Positions 52,901 to 64,000 of a stretch of 64,000 nt of DNA are shown here, in pieces. The notes beneath the pieces were generated by a model. It saw nothing but the letters and a program-made list of their open reading frames with translations. It did no database searches and was not told the DNA's origin. The first letter of the stretch is position 1, and every line of letters begins with the position of its first letter. The translations under genes were made by a program, and so were the position numbers. Location: the NCBI GenBank assembly GCA_040954595.2, contig CM082587.2, positions 7,564,001-7,628,000 of the forward strand, in the 5' to 3' direction. This DNA is from Balanoglossus misakiensis (taxonomy: Eukaryota > Hemichordata).

Positions 52901-55381
52901 TTGAAATTTTAATAGGTACTGCAAGCTTATTTGGATGGAATCAACCTTTGTGCAACAGGATTCTTCACGTAAGTTCTACTTAGTATTCTAGATCTGTATG
53001 TGTTAGGTGTTGTGGTGTGATAGCGAAATTTATGACGGTGACATTAAGTACAGACAGACAGACATACGAACGGACAGCAGGCAGACACACACATCCACAC
53101 ACAAGGTCAGCAGTAGTCAAATAGTTTAAATTCAATCGGATGGACATAATTATATCAATGGTGTAAAGTAACGTCATGCAAATGCAAGCACTATATCATT
53201 ATGGTTTCTCCTATGATGATGTCCGATGCATGATGAAGATATTACATAGAGCAAAGAAATAACACAATCAAAATCTCCTTAACTGTCCATTAGTTATTTA
53301 CCAAGGTGACTGTTTCGGGGGATTTGAAAACAATACAGTCAACTGCATTGGCTCTCCAAGCAGTACAGATCAAGTCCTTCAGTTAGTCGGAGTCTGATGT
53401 TATGTATGATGTCAGGTCTTCTCTTGTTGCATTGAATTTTTCAAATACATTTACCGGTAGAAGATTATGTCTGGGCATAGCCTTTTGAAACTGTCTGATG
53501 ATTTTATGTTCTCCTTCCTGAAACAATTAATATCCTGTTGTATAGGCTGGCAACTTTCAGAATAAAGTCTTGTATTAGTAGTGTTGCACGAGCAATGCAG
53601 GGATATTCTGACAATATAGTGCCATAAAGGCTATTTAAAGGCTGTTATTTTCGCGATATGGCATTCGCACTGTGAAAAACTCGCAAACATCGCGCTTGTC
53701 AAAAAGTTTACAGATAAATATGTCCAATTCAAGAAATGTAGCATGTTGTACATTATACGATCTACAAAACTTTCCAGCTTCACCACCATATATATATTTT
53801 TTCGTAGTGGGGGAGTTGATGGGAGATTATGTTACGTTGTTTATGGAGCAGCCTGTTCAGAAGTTGAAATAGATGTCTTAACAGGAGAACATACATTACT
53901 ACGTACCGATATTGTCATGGATTGTGGTAGAAGCATTAATCCAGCGATTGATATTGGACAGGTAATATATAGCTTATATTTGTGCGAGTGGCATTTTGCG
54001 ACCAAACGATTTACCTATTGTTAATTGTAAATGGTGGACAACGTACTGTGATATACACATTCATGCTGATTTGCACTATGTCTACATTTGCATGTTATTT
54101 TTTGTACACAATGCGACCCATATGTTCGACTCTCAGGCGCATGTTGACCTCGACACTTCAGTCTTGTGGGTGGACATGTATCCATTTTGTTTATGTCCTT
54201 TTATTGAGTATACGTGAAGAATTACCCGTGTGACACGCAATTGTTTTCAGATTGAAGGTGCTTTCATACAAGGATATGGACTTTTCATGAGGGAAGAAAT
54301 AACCTGGTCAAACAAAGGAGAGTTAATCAATAGCGGGCCAGGCGCATACCGAATACCACGTGTTCACGACATACCGAAAGAATTCAACGTTTCACTGTTA
54401 AAGAACTCAGAATGTCCGGGGCACATTTACTCGTCAAAGGTAAATGCAAGACATTTATTCAATTTTTCAGACCGTGATGTCACGCTCCTCAAAACCTGGT
54501 TTAATGTTTTCAAAAAATATAATGGAACTTTAACATTGTAAGCGTTAGAACTTGTGACTGGGAGCACAACAGGTAAAAAATTAACCTCACCTGCAGTTAA
54601 GCTGTAGCCCAATAAATTTGCAATAAGGCATGTTTTGGTGAATACCTCCAAAACAACAGAAATAGCAATCACAACTCGGATTCATTTCGTCAAAAACGTG
54701 GGGCATATTGGAATCGTAAGACATGTGTATCTATTTGGTAAACACCCATGTGAGTAATGCTTTACAGAACACGCAAATGCTACAAACGTTTTGATGTCTG
54801 ACATGATTAGGATCCGTTCGTGAACTCGAGATCACATCCTACTTCTTTTGTGTTGTTTGGTGAAATATACATCCGAATACTCCGAGGAATTCCATTGCTC
54901 AAAAATGTTAAATTGCAGACATTTTTTATTTACTGTAAAACGTGTTATTTTCGCGACAGGAAATTTTCGCGATATCAAAAGTGGCAACTGTTTCGCGAGT
55001 ATTAATGTTTGTGTTCTCTTATTTCATTTACTGCATCATTATCTCCGAAAAAAATTACGTGGCTTTTTATTTTCACGTTATTTTGGCTCTCGCGTATTTC
55101 ACGAAAATAACACGTTTTTACAGTAGTTTTTGGTGCAGTACTTATTGAGGTGAGTCAATTTTATTTCTGTTGGCTTACAGGGTATTGGTGAACCGCCCCT
55201 GTTGCTGGCATCGTCTGTTTTCTTCGCTACAAAGAATGCTATCCACTCCGCTCGTAAAGACATTGGACTAGGTGGCCAATTCTGTCTGGACGCTCCAGCA
55301 ACACCAAGGCGTGTGCTCCTGGCATGTGGTGACCAAACGTCAAAGAGATGCGGAGATAAGGCAACGTGCCAACCACAGTAG
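37089..55381 (+). CDS. XDH: Xanthine dehydrogenase/aldehyde oxidase-family molybdo-flavoenzyme, 29 exons, complete
   Basis: Exons: 37089-37184, 37542-37599, 38289-38385, 38645-38753, 38966-39154, 39372-39512, 39921-40062, 40286-40453, 40748-40824, 41333-41429, 41591-41700, 42180-42379, 42837-43095, 43572-43674, 44009-44060, 44409-44529, 44822-44941, 45195-45416, 46284-46417, 47147-47321, 49266-49457, 50149-50276, 50529-50610, 51479-51703, 52262-52336, 52916-52968, 53808-53961, 54251-54439, 55181-55381 (TAG). All phases fit, giving 1322 aa (vertebrate XDH ~1333). Fe-S cysteines are intact: 61, 66, 69, 91 and 131, 134, 166, 168 ([25 protein letters not shown]). The FAD domain is ~230-490 (LVAGNNDIG). 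The Mo domain is ~590-1300 with [30 protein letters not shown] and catalytic Glu1260 in GEPPL. Several pocket residues differ from both XDH and AOX. The exon 12 donor is GTTGTT, a weak site. TTCTGTTACAG just before the start looks like an acceptor, so the 5' UTR is probably split. Confidence 0.93.
39576..39776. repeat. Dispersed-repeat DNA in XDH copy 1, intron 6
   Basis: Starts with TTAAAGGAACACAGTCACCTC, like the TTAA-flanked element in HAL intron 3, and ends with the inverse of the TAGTCTCGGTTACCCAG family end. It probably contains remnants of two elements. Confidence 0.5.
40883..41294 (+). repeat. (TATG)n array in XDH copy 1, intron 9
   Basis: About 410 bp of TATG units with a short variant block (TATC, GTGT, AGGTGTGCATG) at 41105-41158. 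It is preceded by CCATCTAT/CCATCCAT units. The paralogous array is at 63244-63657. Confidence 0.97.
44075..44100 (+). repeat. Poly-T tract in XDH intron 15
   Basis: About 26 consecutive T. Confidence 0.95.
47384..49066. repeat. Composite tetranucleotide array with inverted halves, XDH intron 20
   Basis: 47384-48488 is an almost perfect (TATG)n of ~1.1 kb. 48489-48658 is a mix of GCAT, TATG and CATA units. 48655-48719 and 48868-49018 are (CATA)n, the reverse complement of the first block. Three copies of a ~47-bp unique unit (CTGAAACTTAGCCCAATACT start, AAACAAATAT end) sit at 48719-48766, 48793-48840 and 49019-49066, each beginning after a CATA run. The long open frames over this stretch are products of the repeat, not genes. 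Confidence 0.95.
51864..51925 (+). repeat. (TTTG)n microsatellite in XDH intron 24
   Basis: About 13 TTTG units with one TTTA and a T-run interruption. Confidence 0.92.
54931..55125. mobile_element. MITE-like TIR element in XDH intron 28
   Basis: The left end TACTGTAAAACGTGTTATTT and the reverse complement of the right end (TACTGTAAAAACGTGTTATT) form inverted repeats of ~25 bp with one extra base. Interior blocks (TTTCGCGATATC, TGTTTCGCGAGTATTAAT, TTCTCTTATTTCATT) match the element in HARS intron 2. 195 bp, no coding capacity. Confidence 0.85.
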
Positions 55382-55694
55382 TGTGGGAAGTACATGTGCA
55401 CTGCGTGTGCATTTAGATACATCATCTTCAAAATGTTAGGTTATAGTACAAATTGACTATGTTATTCCTGGTGTCTTTGTTCAAAATGATACGGTTGGGT
55501 CTATTGTACGAACACAATTTGGTTAAACCGGGAACCTCATGCCTTTAAGGTATATACATATTTGTTTGATTCCCTTCCATTGAACTTTGGCAGGCATGTT
55601 CCTTGTAAGATATTGTACAATTTTGGTGATATTTGCATATTTGTGTTTTTGCCACTTTTGAACAAATATTTTGTGTGAAACTGCTTGTTGGATT
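55382..55694. other. 3' flank of XDH copy 1
   Basis: Only ~310 bp separate the stop of copy 1 from the start of the duplicated block of copy 2. No AATAAA is visible before the junction. Confidence 0.5.
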
Positions 55695-58527
55695 GCTTTG
55701 AAATTTGTTTTTGTTTTTCTCCGATTGCTTTAGAATTTAGGATACAATTTCATAACACATATACGTGAAACTTTTATTCAATTCTGATAGCAAAAATATT
55801 CAATGTTTAGCGAGTTTTTTTGTAAGTTTCTTTGTTTTTGGTTAGCAAATATCCTAAACCAATTGTCCAGTTGTTTTGAAAGTTACTGTTGACAATGCAT
55901 TGGTACCCCCAACTTAGCCTGTGTACGCTACATGTTAACATAACTTTAATATGCCAGCTGTTACAGAGACCACCTGCTATGATTAAATTTTTAATTACCA
56001 GTGGCAGGTCAGTGAGCGTCTTTGTCCGTTCGAGGGCTGACTGAAAGAAGTTGCTTGTCATATGTGTTTGTACAGACAATTTTTGGTCAAAAATAATTTG
56101 TGCTAGCACCACTTATAAGACTGCCATGACACATAACAGTTTATTTGGCATGTTCCTTGTTTATTTTTTTACATTCCATATTTCTATATGGTTAGATCAG
56201 ATCTGCTCGCAATGTCACCTGTAACAGTAATTTGTATTCTGTTGTACCCCTATTTCTGTGCATTCCCCAATTGGGACCACAGTGTCATTGATGCTATTTT
56301 TTACATATTGGGTTTGTGTTACATATAGAGTGAACATTTATCACATTAGAATTAATCCTTACAGCCCGGGTTTTGCGGACCAAGGTCGTACGGCTGAAGG
56401 GCGCGAATCGCCGTGCGACCCAAATCCCCAAAACCAGTATCTGGGCCGTAAAGGTTTTATCATATACCTTATGATCACCACTATTATCAGTATAATGATG
56501 ATGTTTGATATTTTTGACGGAAATAAAGCATTATAATCGTGAACCCACTGCCATATATGCATCGACAACAGCAACCCCTCCCCCCCCCCCCCGGGCAAAA
56601 ACTAAAGCTTAACCACTGAGAGGCTTGATATCAATATGACATCATTTGTTTACTTCCATTCGACTCCCGGTTCAATCTTGATCATTCTCAACTTCAAAAC
56701 ACACGAACAACAACGGTTGATTCACTTCCTCAACAAATGATAACTACATGTAGTCGTCTGCCAGACACTTGTTCCAGTCAGTGTTGAGCAGAAAAGATTG
56801 CACTTATTGCTAGCGTGGAAGAACAGAGATAGAGATGTTTTTCCCCCGAAAATCCACAGCCGATATAACCTATTTGAGTCGATTCCGCGTTCATTTTGGG
56901 GAGTTGCAAATGAGAGTTCGCATATCTATGACGTCGCTAGCAAGGTCAAGGTCGCTAGCCAAGAGTAAAAGTGCGTCTGAAGAAGCGAAGATTTGCGCGG
57001 TCTTCTGTTGGTTCTCCTTCTGATATAGTCTCGGTTACCCAGACTCTCTTACTCTCGTCTTCAGAGGGCGCTGCGCGAGAATTTTCCGTTGTTTTGAATA
57101 TGAACCAAATAGGAATGCAAATTTTTGGCCCAATTTTTGAGTACCCTCAGCTGACCTTTGAAGTACTTACTGAAGTACTTACATAAGGTAGAAGTTCACT
57201 TTTGGTTGTTGTGTTTGTACTTATAGGACATCCATTTCGGGTGGTTGCCTACTTCCCCATATCTCCACATCCAGAGCAAATACAGCCTACGCATTTGAAT
57301 GGTACAACCCTGAATGGAGTCTAATGGTTATTATCGCTATGCTTGGGCCCCTTCAATGCTGCTTGCAGCTTTAATTTTCAGTATGTTTACAATAGGGACA
57401 TCTTCAAGAGATTCACAACTCCATTAAGTAGTAGTAGACAGCTCCAGCAAACTTTATTTTCATAGGAACAATTGTTGTAAGCCAAACAAATCTGCATGTG
57501 TCGTCAAGTTTAGAGGCTGCCACTAATAAGCTCATGTAATTGGTGGCAATATTGACATACATCTGCACATAATGGCAGCCGAATATTAAATTATGGCAGT
57601 TGAATTGAAACACCGGAAAACAAACAATGGCCTTTATTTTGACCTTGGCGTGTTAACACATGTCTACTGAACCGTATGCATTGCTTTGAAAATTAAAGAT
57701 GAAATGAAAAGTGAAAATAAAATTGTTAAGAAGTGATTTTCACTTTTAAATAATGCACTGGAAGGCACAAGCAAAATAACTGCGACAGAAAAATTGTTTA
57801 AGTGTAATTTTTTCTGCAAAAATACACTCTTCCAAAGTTGAGTCATATTTTCCTGTGTTCAATTCCACATTCACTCCATTCCTACTCTGATTCAAAATGA
57901 TTATGTAACCGCTATATTGTTCGCCAAGCTCTGTGTGAAGACATTATTCATGCATAGCGCTAGCCTATATGATCCTTTGACAACGCGTGAATTGTATTAT
58001 ATTGTATATAAACATGTGTTATTTGAATGCTAAGATTGACGTGTATTGTTTGGCTAAATCACAGGCGCCCCCAGAACAGGTTTTAACACGTTTTCAAACA
58101 TCCTGCCTATTTAATGCAAGGAAAATAGAAACCGCTCCCACTTAGTAAAAGTCATTCGTTTCATGACATTGCCAGGATCACACGTATGGCGCGGATGTTG
58201 GCACTACGGTAAGGCAAAACAAATAATTATTGTGCTGTTCCGATTACATGGTTTTCAAAAATAGGGTAGATAGGGACATTTTTAGGTCCCATAGGTATAT
58301 ATACCATGGGACCTTATGGGATCGGTTGCATCTGTTGTATGGATGTATGTTTCTGTAAGTCCCTCCACATCAAAAACTTGCCGGGCTGTACGGTAGATGG
58401 GAGTTTGTTCAAATGATCAGACCACCGCATAACATAAATGGCACACGGAAAGGGTTTGAAAGACAGTTTAAAAGAGATTTCTTCTCTGTATAATTAAGCA
58501 CGGAATATCTTCTGTTACAGTGGAACA

Positions 58528-61500
58528 ATGAGTAGTTATAAAAAAGATGAATTATCTGAAATAATGGCGCTGCCAGAGTATGATTTCACCGACGAGCTTG
58601 TGTTCTATGTGAATGGTAAAAAGGTAAGATCTATACCAAGTCATTTACTAGATATAAATCTTGAGATATTCCGGTGTTTCCATATAAAGCTGGCATTCAT
58701 GTATATATGTAATCATTTCATTGCAAAAAATATTGTGGTATTTGCCCGGAAGTCACAACTATTTAACTTATACACTGACGGATGATGTAACGGCCGATTG
58801 TGGATATGCAAATTATACGTGGTTATGTTGCTGTCGAGCCAATCCTTTTGTATTCTGCCACGCCTGATTCTTGCGTATGCAATGCTACAAAAGCGTCCTC
58901 TTCGAACAAACGCAGTATAATAATGCACTGGAAGGGTCTATTTGTCCCACTTTAATGATTTGCATATGTTTTATTCTAAAGATCGTCGACAGGAATATTG
59001 ACCCTGAGTTGACCTTGGTGGCGTACTTGCGAGAAACCTGTATCCACACAATTGATTCTGTTCGGACACAGTCCCTGTATTACACCCAAACAGGGAAAGC
59101 ACATTATGTGACGGTTACAAAACACCGCCCCATTTCTTTGTTATTGTTGATAGCGAGTGAAGCCAGGTCTTGTTTTCTGGATGATGTTTATAGGCTTCGA
59201 TGATTGTTTATTAGATTCGTATTAATATTGGGGTCATTGGGCTTAGAAGTCTGTCATCCAGTTGCTATCATTCCCTCCCCGCCTACAACTACCATAGGTG
59301 AAAATAGATAACACATTATTAATAAGATTTATCACAAGAATTCACTACTAGCAGACAATATTGTACCACTTGCAAACTTATTTCTTATCCTCCATGTGGC
59401 ACTCATTTATACAAAAATGTTAATTTTATTCAAAAATAAACATTCAACGACCTACTTCTTGGTGTTTGAGAACAACATTTAATATTTTTTATAATTTTGG
59501 TAATACTAAAACAAAAATTTAAAATTTAAAAGGTTTACTGCCATTTTGTGGACTAGATGCACAAGACCAAATCGTGATATGTTTTCCCATGTGTTTTCTC
59601 GGGGGAGGTAAACCCCTAGCAGCTCATGGTCTATGATCTTCTGAAAAATGCTGGCCTCTGAGGTGTGTAGTTCCTCAAAGCGGGCTTGTTCGACACTTCA
59701 ATGCTATAAAGCTTTTTCCTTAATTAAAACCAAAGTATGTTTAAAAGGAACAAAATTATCGTGCGGAGAAGGTTCATGTGGAGCGTGTACAGTGATGATT
59801 TCGACTTTTGATCCCGGGTCTTCGAAGATAAGGTCGGTATACACATAGTCCTGTAGTGTACGGGTGGAACGGTGCGGGTGTGCAGATTAACCTTTTCTCG
59901 TGACTTAGTTGCGTATATGCAACCTGTTTTGATCGATTTACTTCCGTCACATCAAAATATACAATGAAGAAAACTGACATTACACAGTTGCGATCATGGA
60001 GGTCGTGGGATCGTACCATTGTAGTTGATTTACGTGTTCGATACGTTTACATATTAGGCTTATATTTTTCTGTTGGTGTTTCTGTATATTCAGTCACTGC
60101 TGTGTCACGGCCTGCTTGGTACCAATTTGTTCAGTACATGGCAAGGCCATTACTACAATCGAAGGTGTTGGCAGCGTCGCCGATAAGCTTCACCCTATAC
60201 AGGTCAGTATCATCACAAAGAGTGCCTGCCTGCCTGCCTGCCTGCCTGCCTGCGCTAGTAAAAGTCATTGCATGTGAGAGTAGTAATAGATACTTCCTGT
60301 TTCCTGTTGACGGTTTTTGGCAAATTCTTGGTCTGGTCATATTTTAATGTGTGTATATAACATTACTATACAATGAATACATAAAATAGCATAACGTAGC
60401 CTTTCCTTCATGTTCAATATAGGAACAACTCATCAAAAGTCACGGGCTACAGTGTGGCTTTTGTACCCCAGGCATGGTGATGAACATGTACACGTTGCTA
60501 CGCAACAATCCTTTACCAACGAAGGAAGAAATAGACTACGCTTTGAGTGGCATGATCTGTCGATGTACTGGATACAGGCCGATATTACAGGGAATGTACA
60601 CCTTTTCACAGGTAGAGACCACAATTGAACCATGTTACACACTTCGAAACCATGCACTCAGATACGAACTTTCACGACATATGAAATATTACATCTGTAG
60701 AAACAAAAAGTTACACCAGTGCAAGAATAAACTATATAACGGTTGGTTAAAGAATCATACTATTCTAATGAGTTACACAGTTTACATCGCACTCTCTTCT
60801 TTAAAAAACTTGTTTATTCTACGGTAGGATTCTTGTTGCAAGAAAAACAACGGAGTGGGGTGTTGTCGTTCTAATGGTGCAGTCTGTGAAGGGACTGTTG
60901 ACACGGATGAAAATGACAAACCAACGAAAATCGAGACTCAGGAATTCATATTTCCTCCAGAGCTGCTCGTAAGTGCCGTCTACATGTGCCATCGATAGCT
61001 AGTTATTTCTATCCAGGAACACTGGGTGTGAATTTAATTTAAAGGAACACAGTCACCTCTAATTTACACGTGTAAAACCTATGGGTGACCATGTTGTGGC
61101 GCAGGTTTTCGCGTGCAACCCCGTGAAAATATTTCTTTGGTTAAATCTCAATTTGCCTTGGTAATATTAGCTTTGTTAGCTCTGCTGTCACTTGTGTCAG
61201 CCGAGCTGTAGCAGTAGGTTGATAAGTGTCCGTCTGTCGACCGTCGTGCATCAACTTTTGGTATTTCAATCTTCTTCTTTAAAACAACTTGGAATATTTA
61301 GCTGAAATTTGGTTGGAATGTGTGTTATGGTGCCCTTACCTGATTTTGTTAATTTGGATTTGATAGGGTCATGAATATGCAAATTAGATCTACAAATAGA
61401 AGTTTTCGTAAAAATCTTCTTCTCCACAACTACATGTACAATGGAGCTGAAATTTGGTAGGAATGTGTGTTATGGTGCCCCTACCTGATTTTGTTTATTT

Positions 61501-63242
61501 GGATTTGATGGGGTCATGAATATGCAAATTAGATCTAAAAATAGAATTTTTGGTCAAAAATCTTCTTCTCCATAACTACATGTACGATGGAGCTGAAATT
61601 TGGCACGAATGTGTGTTATGGTGCCCCTACCTGATTTTGTTAATTAGAATTTTGATGGGGTCATGAATATGCAAATTAGAACCTTGGTGCTTCCTTTTGA
61701 TGTTGTTCTTTAGGATTCAATTCTTTCTTTCTTTAGCACAATGAATCAAGCTGAATTTGGATAAATACTTGTGACGTCTATGTTTGGTTTTGTTCAATAG
61801 AATACAATTGTTATGAATTAAAACCTAGGGTATTCATATCATTGCCCAGGTTACACTGTTAAAGTCAGCACAGCTCTTTTGACCGACAGGTCACTTGTTT
61901 GTCTAGGTGACCGCATGGCGCATACCTCTCAAGGATTACAATCATCTCTAATTTACACAAGCTTATGTCCATATATAGTGCACGTGTCAAAATCTTTGGA
62001 CTATCCCAGACTCTCTGTGGGCGTCCAGAAGAGAGCCCACAAGCGCCGTCTGGGTAACCGAGACTAGGAAACAGTAGCAAAATTTGCATATATGACTCCA
62101 AAATGAATTGACTATGTCTTTGCCGGAAAGATTTGTCTACTGACAACGTACGCCAGAGCCCGAAACTGAAAGAGGGCCGAATCTACTGATAAGGATTGAA
62201 TATAAATTCATATTCTCTTATTTAACAGACTAACCAAGAATTGCATACTGGCACCTTTATGTGTAGAGGTCCCCGTGTCTTGTGGATTAAACCGACATCG
62301 CTGTGTCAAGCATTGGAAATTAAACAGCTGAAACCAAACGTGAAGCTGGTTGCGGGAAACAATGACATAGGTATGCATTAGTCACCACACTGACAAATCT
62401 TATCAACGAGGACTTACACATTAAATGTTGCCGGTTGAAACTAGAGACTAATTATTTTGGACAATGGGATGGACAAAACAATTATGCGTATGCTACCTCA
62501 ACCTCATAAATACATATTTTTAGCTTAAAATTGTATTTCCCATGGGGATGCATACCCGCAGCTGCAGACGGACGACGACCACCCTTTAAAAATTTACAAA
62601 AATGCAATGTGCACGTGCTTCATCGTGACCCATTAATTGCAGGGTTGAACGTGCTGCTGCAAAAGTCAAGCCATGCCATCATGATGTCGGTATCTGACAT
62701 TCATGAACTCCGAAAGATTGACGTTGGGGAAGACGATGTCAGCGTTGGTAGTGCGGTTCCCATGTCTGAAGTTATCAACACCTTTGACACACTGATATCT
62801 AAACTTCCAGGTAAATGTGACCACATTTTTATCTACAATTAACCAGAAACGGGATAAATGTGCTCCCCCAGTTTTGATACAAGCACCCTTAAATTATATG
62901 TTGCCCCTTTATAGTAAAAAGGATGTCTGAAAGTTTTTGAATATCCCTTTGGTTGTGCGCTCATTCACTCAATCACTCACCTACCAACAGAACAATCACA
63001 CACACCTTGCTTATCTCTGCCATTAAATGACATTACTATCGAAGTGCTGCACATGTGTCCCAGCTTTGACAACATTTGATGAAGAAATACTTCTTTTTTT
63101 ACAGCATTGAAGACTCGTGTTCTAAAAGAGTTGAAACAGACGATACTATGTGTTGGTGGACCACAAACAAGAAACACTGCTGTAATTTTATTATATATCC
63201 ATCTATTCATCAATCCATCTATCTATACCCATCCATCCATCC

Positions 63243-63273
<31 letters not shown>

Positions 63274-64000
63274 TGTATGTATGTATGTATGTATGTATGT
63301 ATGTATGTATGTATGTATGTATGTATGTATGTATGTATGTATGTATGTATGTATGTATGTATGTATGTATGTATGTATGTATGTGTGTATGTATGTATGT
63401 ATGTATGTATGTATGTATGTATGTATGTATGTATGTATGTATGTATGTATGTATGTATGTATGTATGTATGTATGTATGTATGTATGTATGTATGTATGT
63501 ATGTATGTAGGTGTGCATGTGTGTGTATGTATGTATGTATGTATGTATGTATGTATGTATGTATGTATGTATGTATGTATGTATGTATGTATGTATGTAT
63601 GTACATGTATGTATGTATGTATGTATGTATGTATGTATGTATGTATGTATGTATGTAGAATAGAAACATTAATTATCACTTTTAACTCCTTTTAGACACT
63701 CGGGGGGCACCTTGTTGCAGCTCTGGTGACCTCTGATATTATCCCACCACTCATCGCTGCTGGTTGTGAAGCAGTACTTGTTGGCAACAAAGGTAAAACT
63801 ATTCAGCAGCAGTAAATTCCATAATATGAATATTAGTTCGAAAACGCTACATGGCCAGGTTTTTGAGTTCACAAATCCAACATGTCATAGAAATACAAGT
63901 TTTTGATATAATAGACTACCCGTTTATTTTCATTTTAATATAAACATTAACAGGTGCTTCAAGGAGGACTATTGCAGCACAAGAATTGTGTTTACCCGAG
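58528..64000 (+). CDS. XDH: Second XDH-family gene, 5' part (exons 1-11, cut by window end)
   Basis: Exons: 58528-58623, 58982-59039, 59736-59832, 60094-60202, 60423-60611, 60828-60968, 62229-62370, 62643-62810, 63105-63181, 63696-63792 and 63954-64000 (partial). Every exon keeps the length, phase and splice sites of copy 1, with no stop or frameshift over ~410 codons, so this copy looks intact as far as it goes. The Fe-S cysteines are all kept. Differences from copy 1 are few: Met92 to Leu; in exon 6 DG to NG, EET to EGT, PMK to PTK and SVT to IET; Gln to His in exon 7 (ELQTG to ELHTG); and Glu to Lys at the end of exon 8. The whole 5' flank is duplicated too, so expression control may be shared. 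Assembly of two alleles in tandem is an alternative explanation. Confidence 0.9.
61301..61690 (+). repeat. 145-bp tandem repeat in XDH copy 2, intron 6
   Basis: About 2.7 copies. GCTGAAATTTGG starts at 61301, 61446 and 61592, and each unit contains TGTGTGTTATGGTGCCC, GGGTCATGAATATGCAAATT and AATCTTCTTCTCCA. Absent from copy 1. Confidence 0.92.
63244..63657 (+). repeat. (TATG)n array in XDH copy 2, intron 9
   Basis: About 414 bp of TATG units. Variant blocks are at 63382-63386 and 63508-63528 (AGGTGTGCATGTGTG), the latter shared with copy 1 but at a different distance from the array ends. Confidence 0.97.

Larger units (their letters stand above)
55695..64000 (+). repeat. Tandem duplication, right copy
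   Basis: Second copy of the 34255-41640 block, continuing to the end of the window. It is ~0.9 kb longer, mainly because intron 6 carries extra sequence (about 61040-62040, including a 145-bp tandem repeat), plus a ~48-bp addition at 62551-62605 just before exon 8. Confidence 0.95.

Overview
This is animal nuclear DNA with AT-leaning, intron-rich genes, GT-AG splicing and many microsatellites and short terminal-inverted-repeat (TIR) elements. The protein set and the frequent ACATGTA/TACTAGTA-type words suggest a marine invertebrate, possibly a lancelet or hemichordate. The species cannot be fixed from the sequence alone.

Layout: (1) 1-3260, + strand: the last ten exons of histidyl-tRNA synthetase (HARS). 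(2) 3261-9934: intergenic DNA holding a 738-bp G/C-run element with TIRs and a separate duplicated ~250-bp segment. (3) 9935-18298, +: a complete 18-exon histidine ammonia-lyase (HAL, 525 aa). (4) 19176-19371, -: a lone first exon of a SAM-dependent methyltransferase. (5) 22659-24630, +: a 3-exon divergent homeobox gene (347 aa) with apparent Groucho- and CtBP-recruitment motifs. (6) 25541-28382, -: a 2-exon chondroitin sulfate synthase (749 aa). (7) 29346-32291, -: a single-exon, 981-aa type II membrane glycosyltransferase with three tandem GT31-like units. (8) 37089-55381, +: a complete 29-exon xanthine dehydrogenase/aldehyde oxidase-family gene (1322 aa). (9) 58528-64000, +: a second, nearly identical tandem copy of that gene, cut by the window end inside exon 11. 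The duplicated block is 34255-41640 versus 55695-64000.

Functional themes: HARS and HAL are neighbours on one strand and both consume L-histidine. The two Golgi glycosyltransferase genes lie head to tail on the minus strand. The molybdo-flavoprotein keeps all eight Fe-S cysteines and the catalytic glutamate but has changed most of the other residues I associate with the xanthine-oxidising pocket, and its gene is tandemly duplicated. Exon boundaries were placed by reading GT/AG sites, checking phase and comparing with remembered family sequences; no alignment program or database was run.
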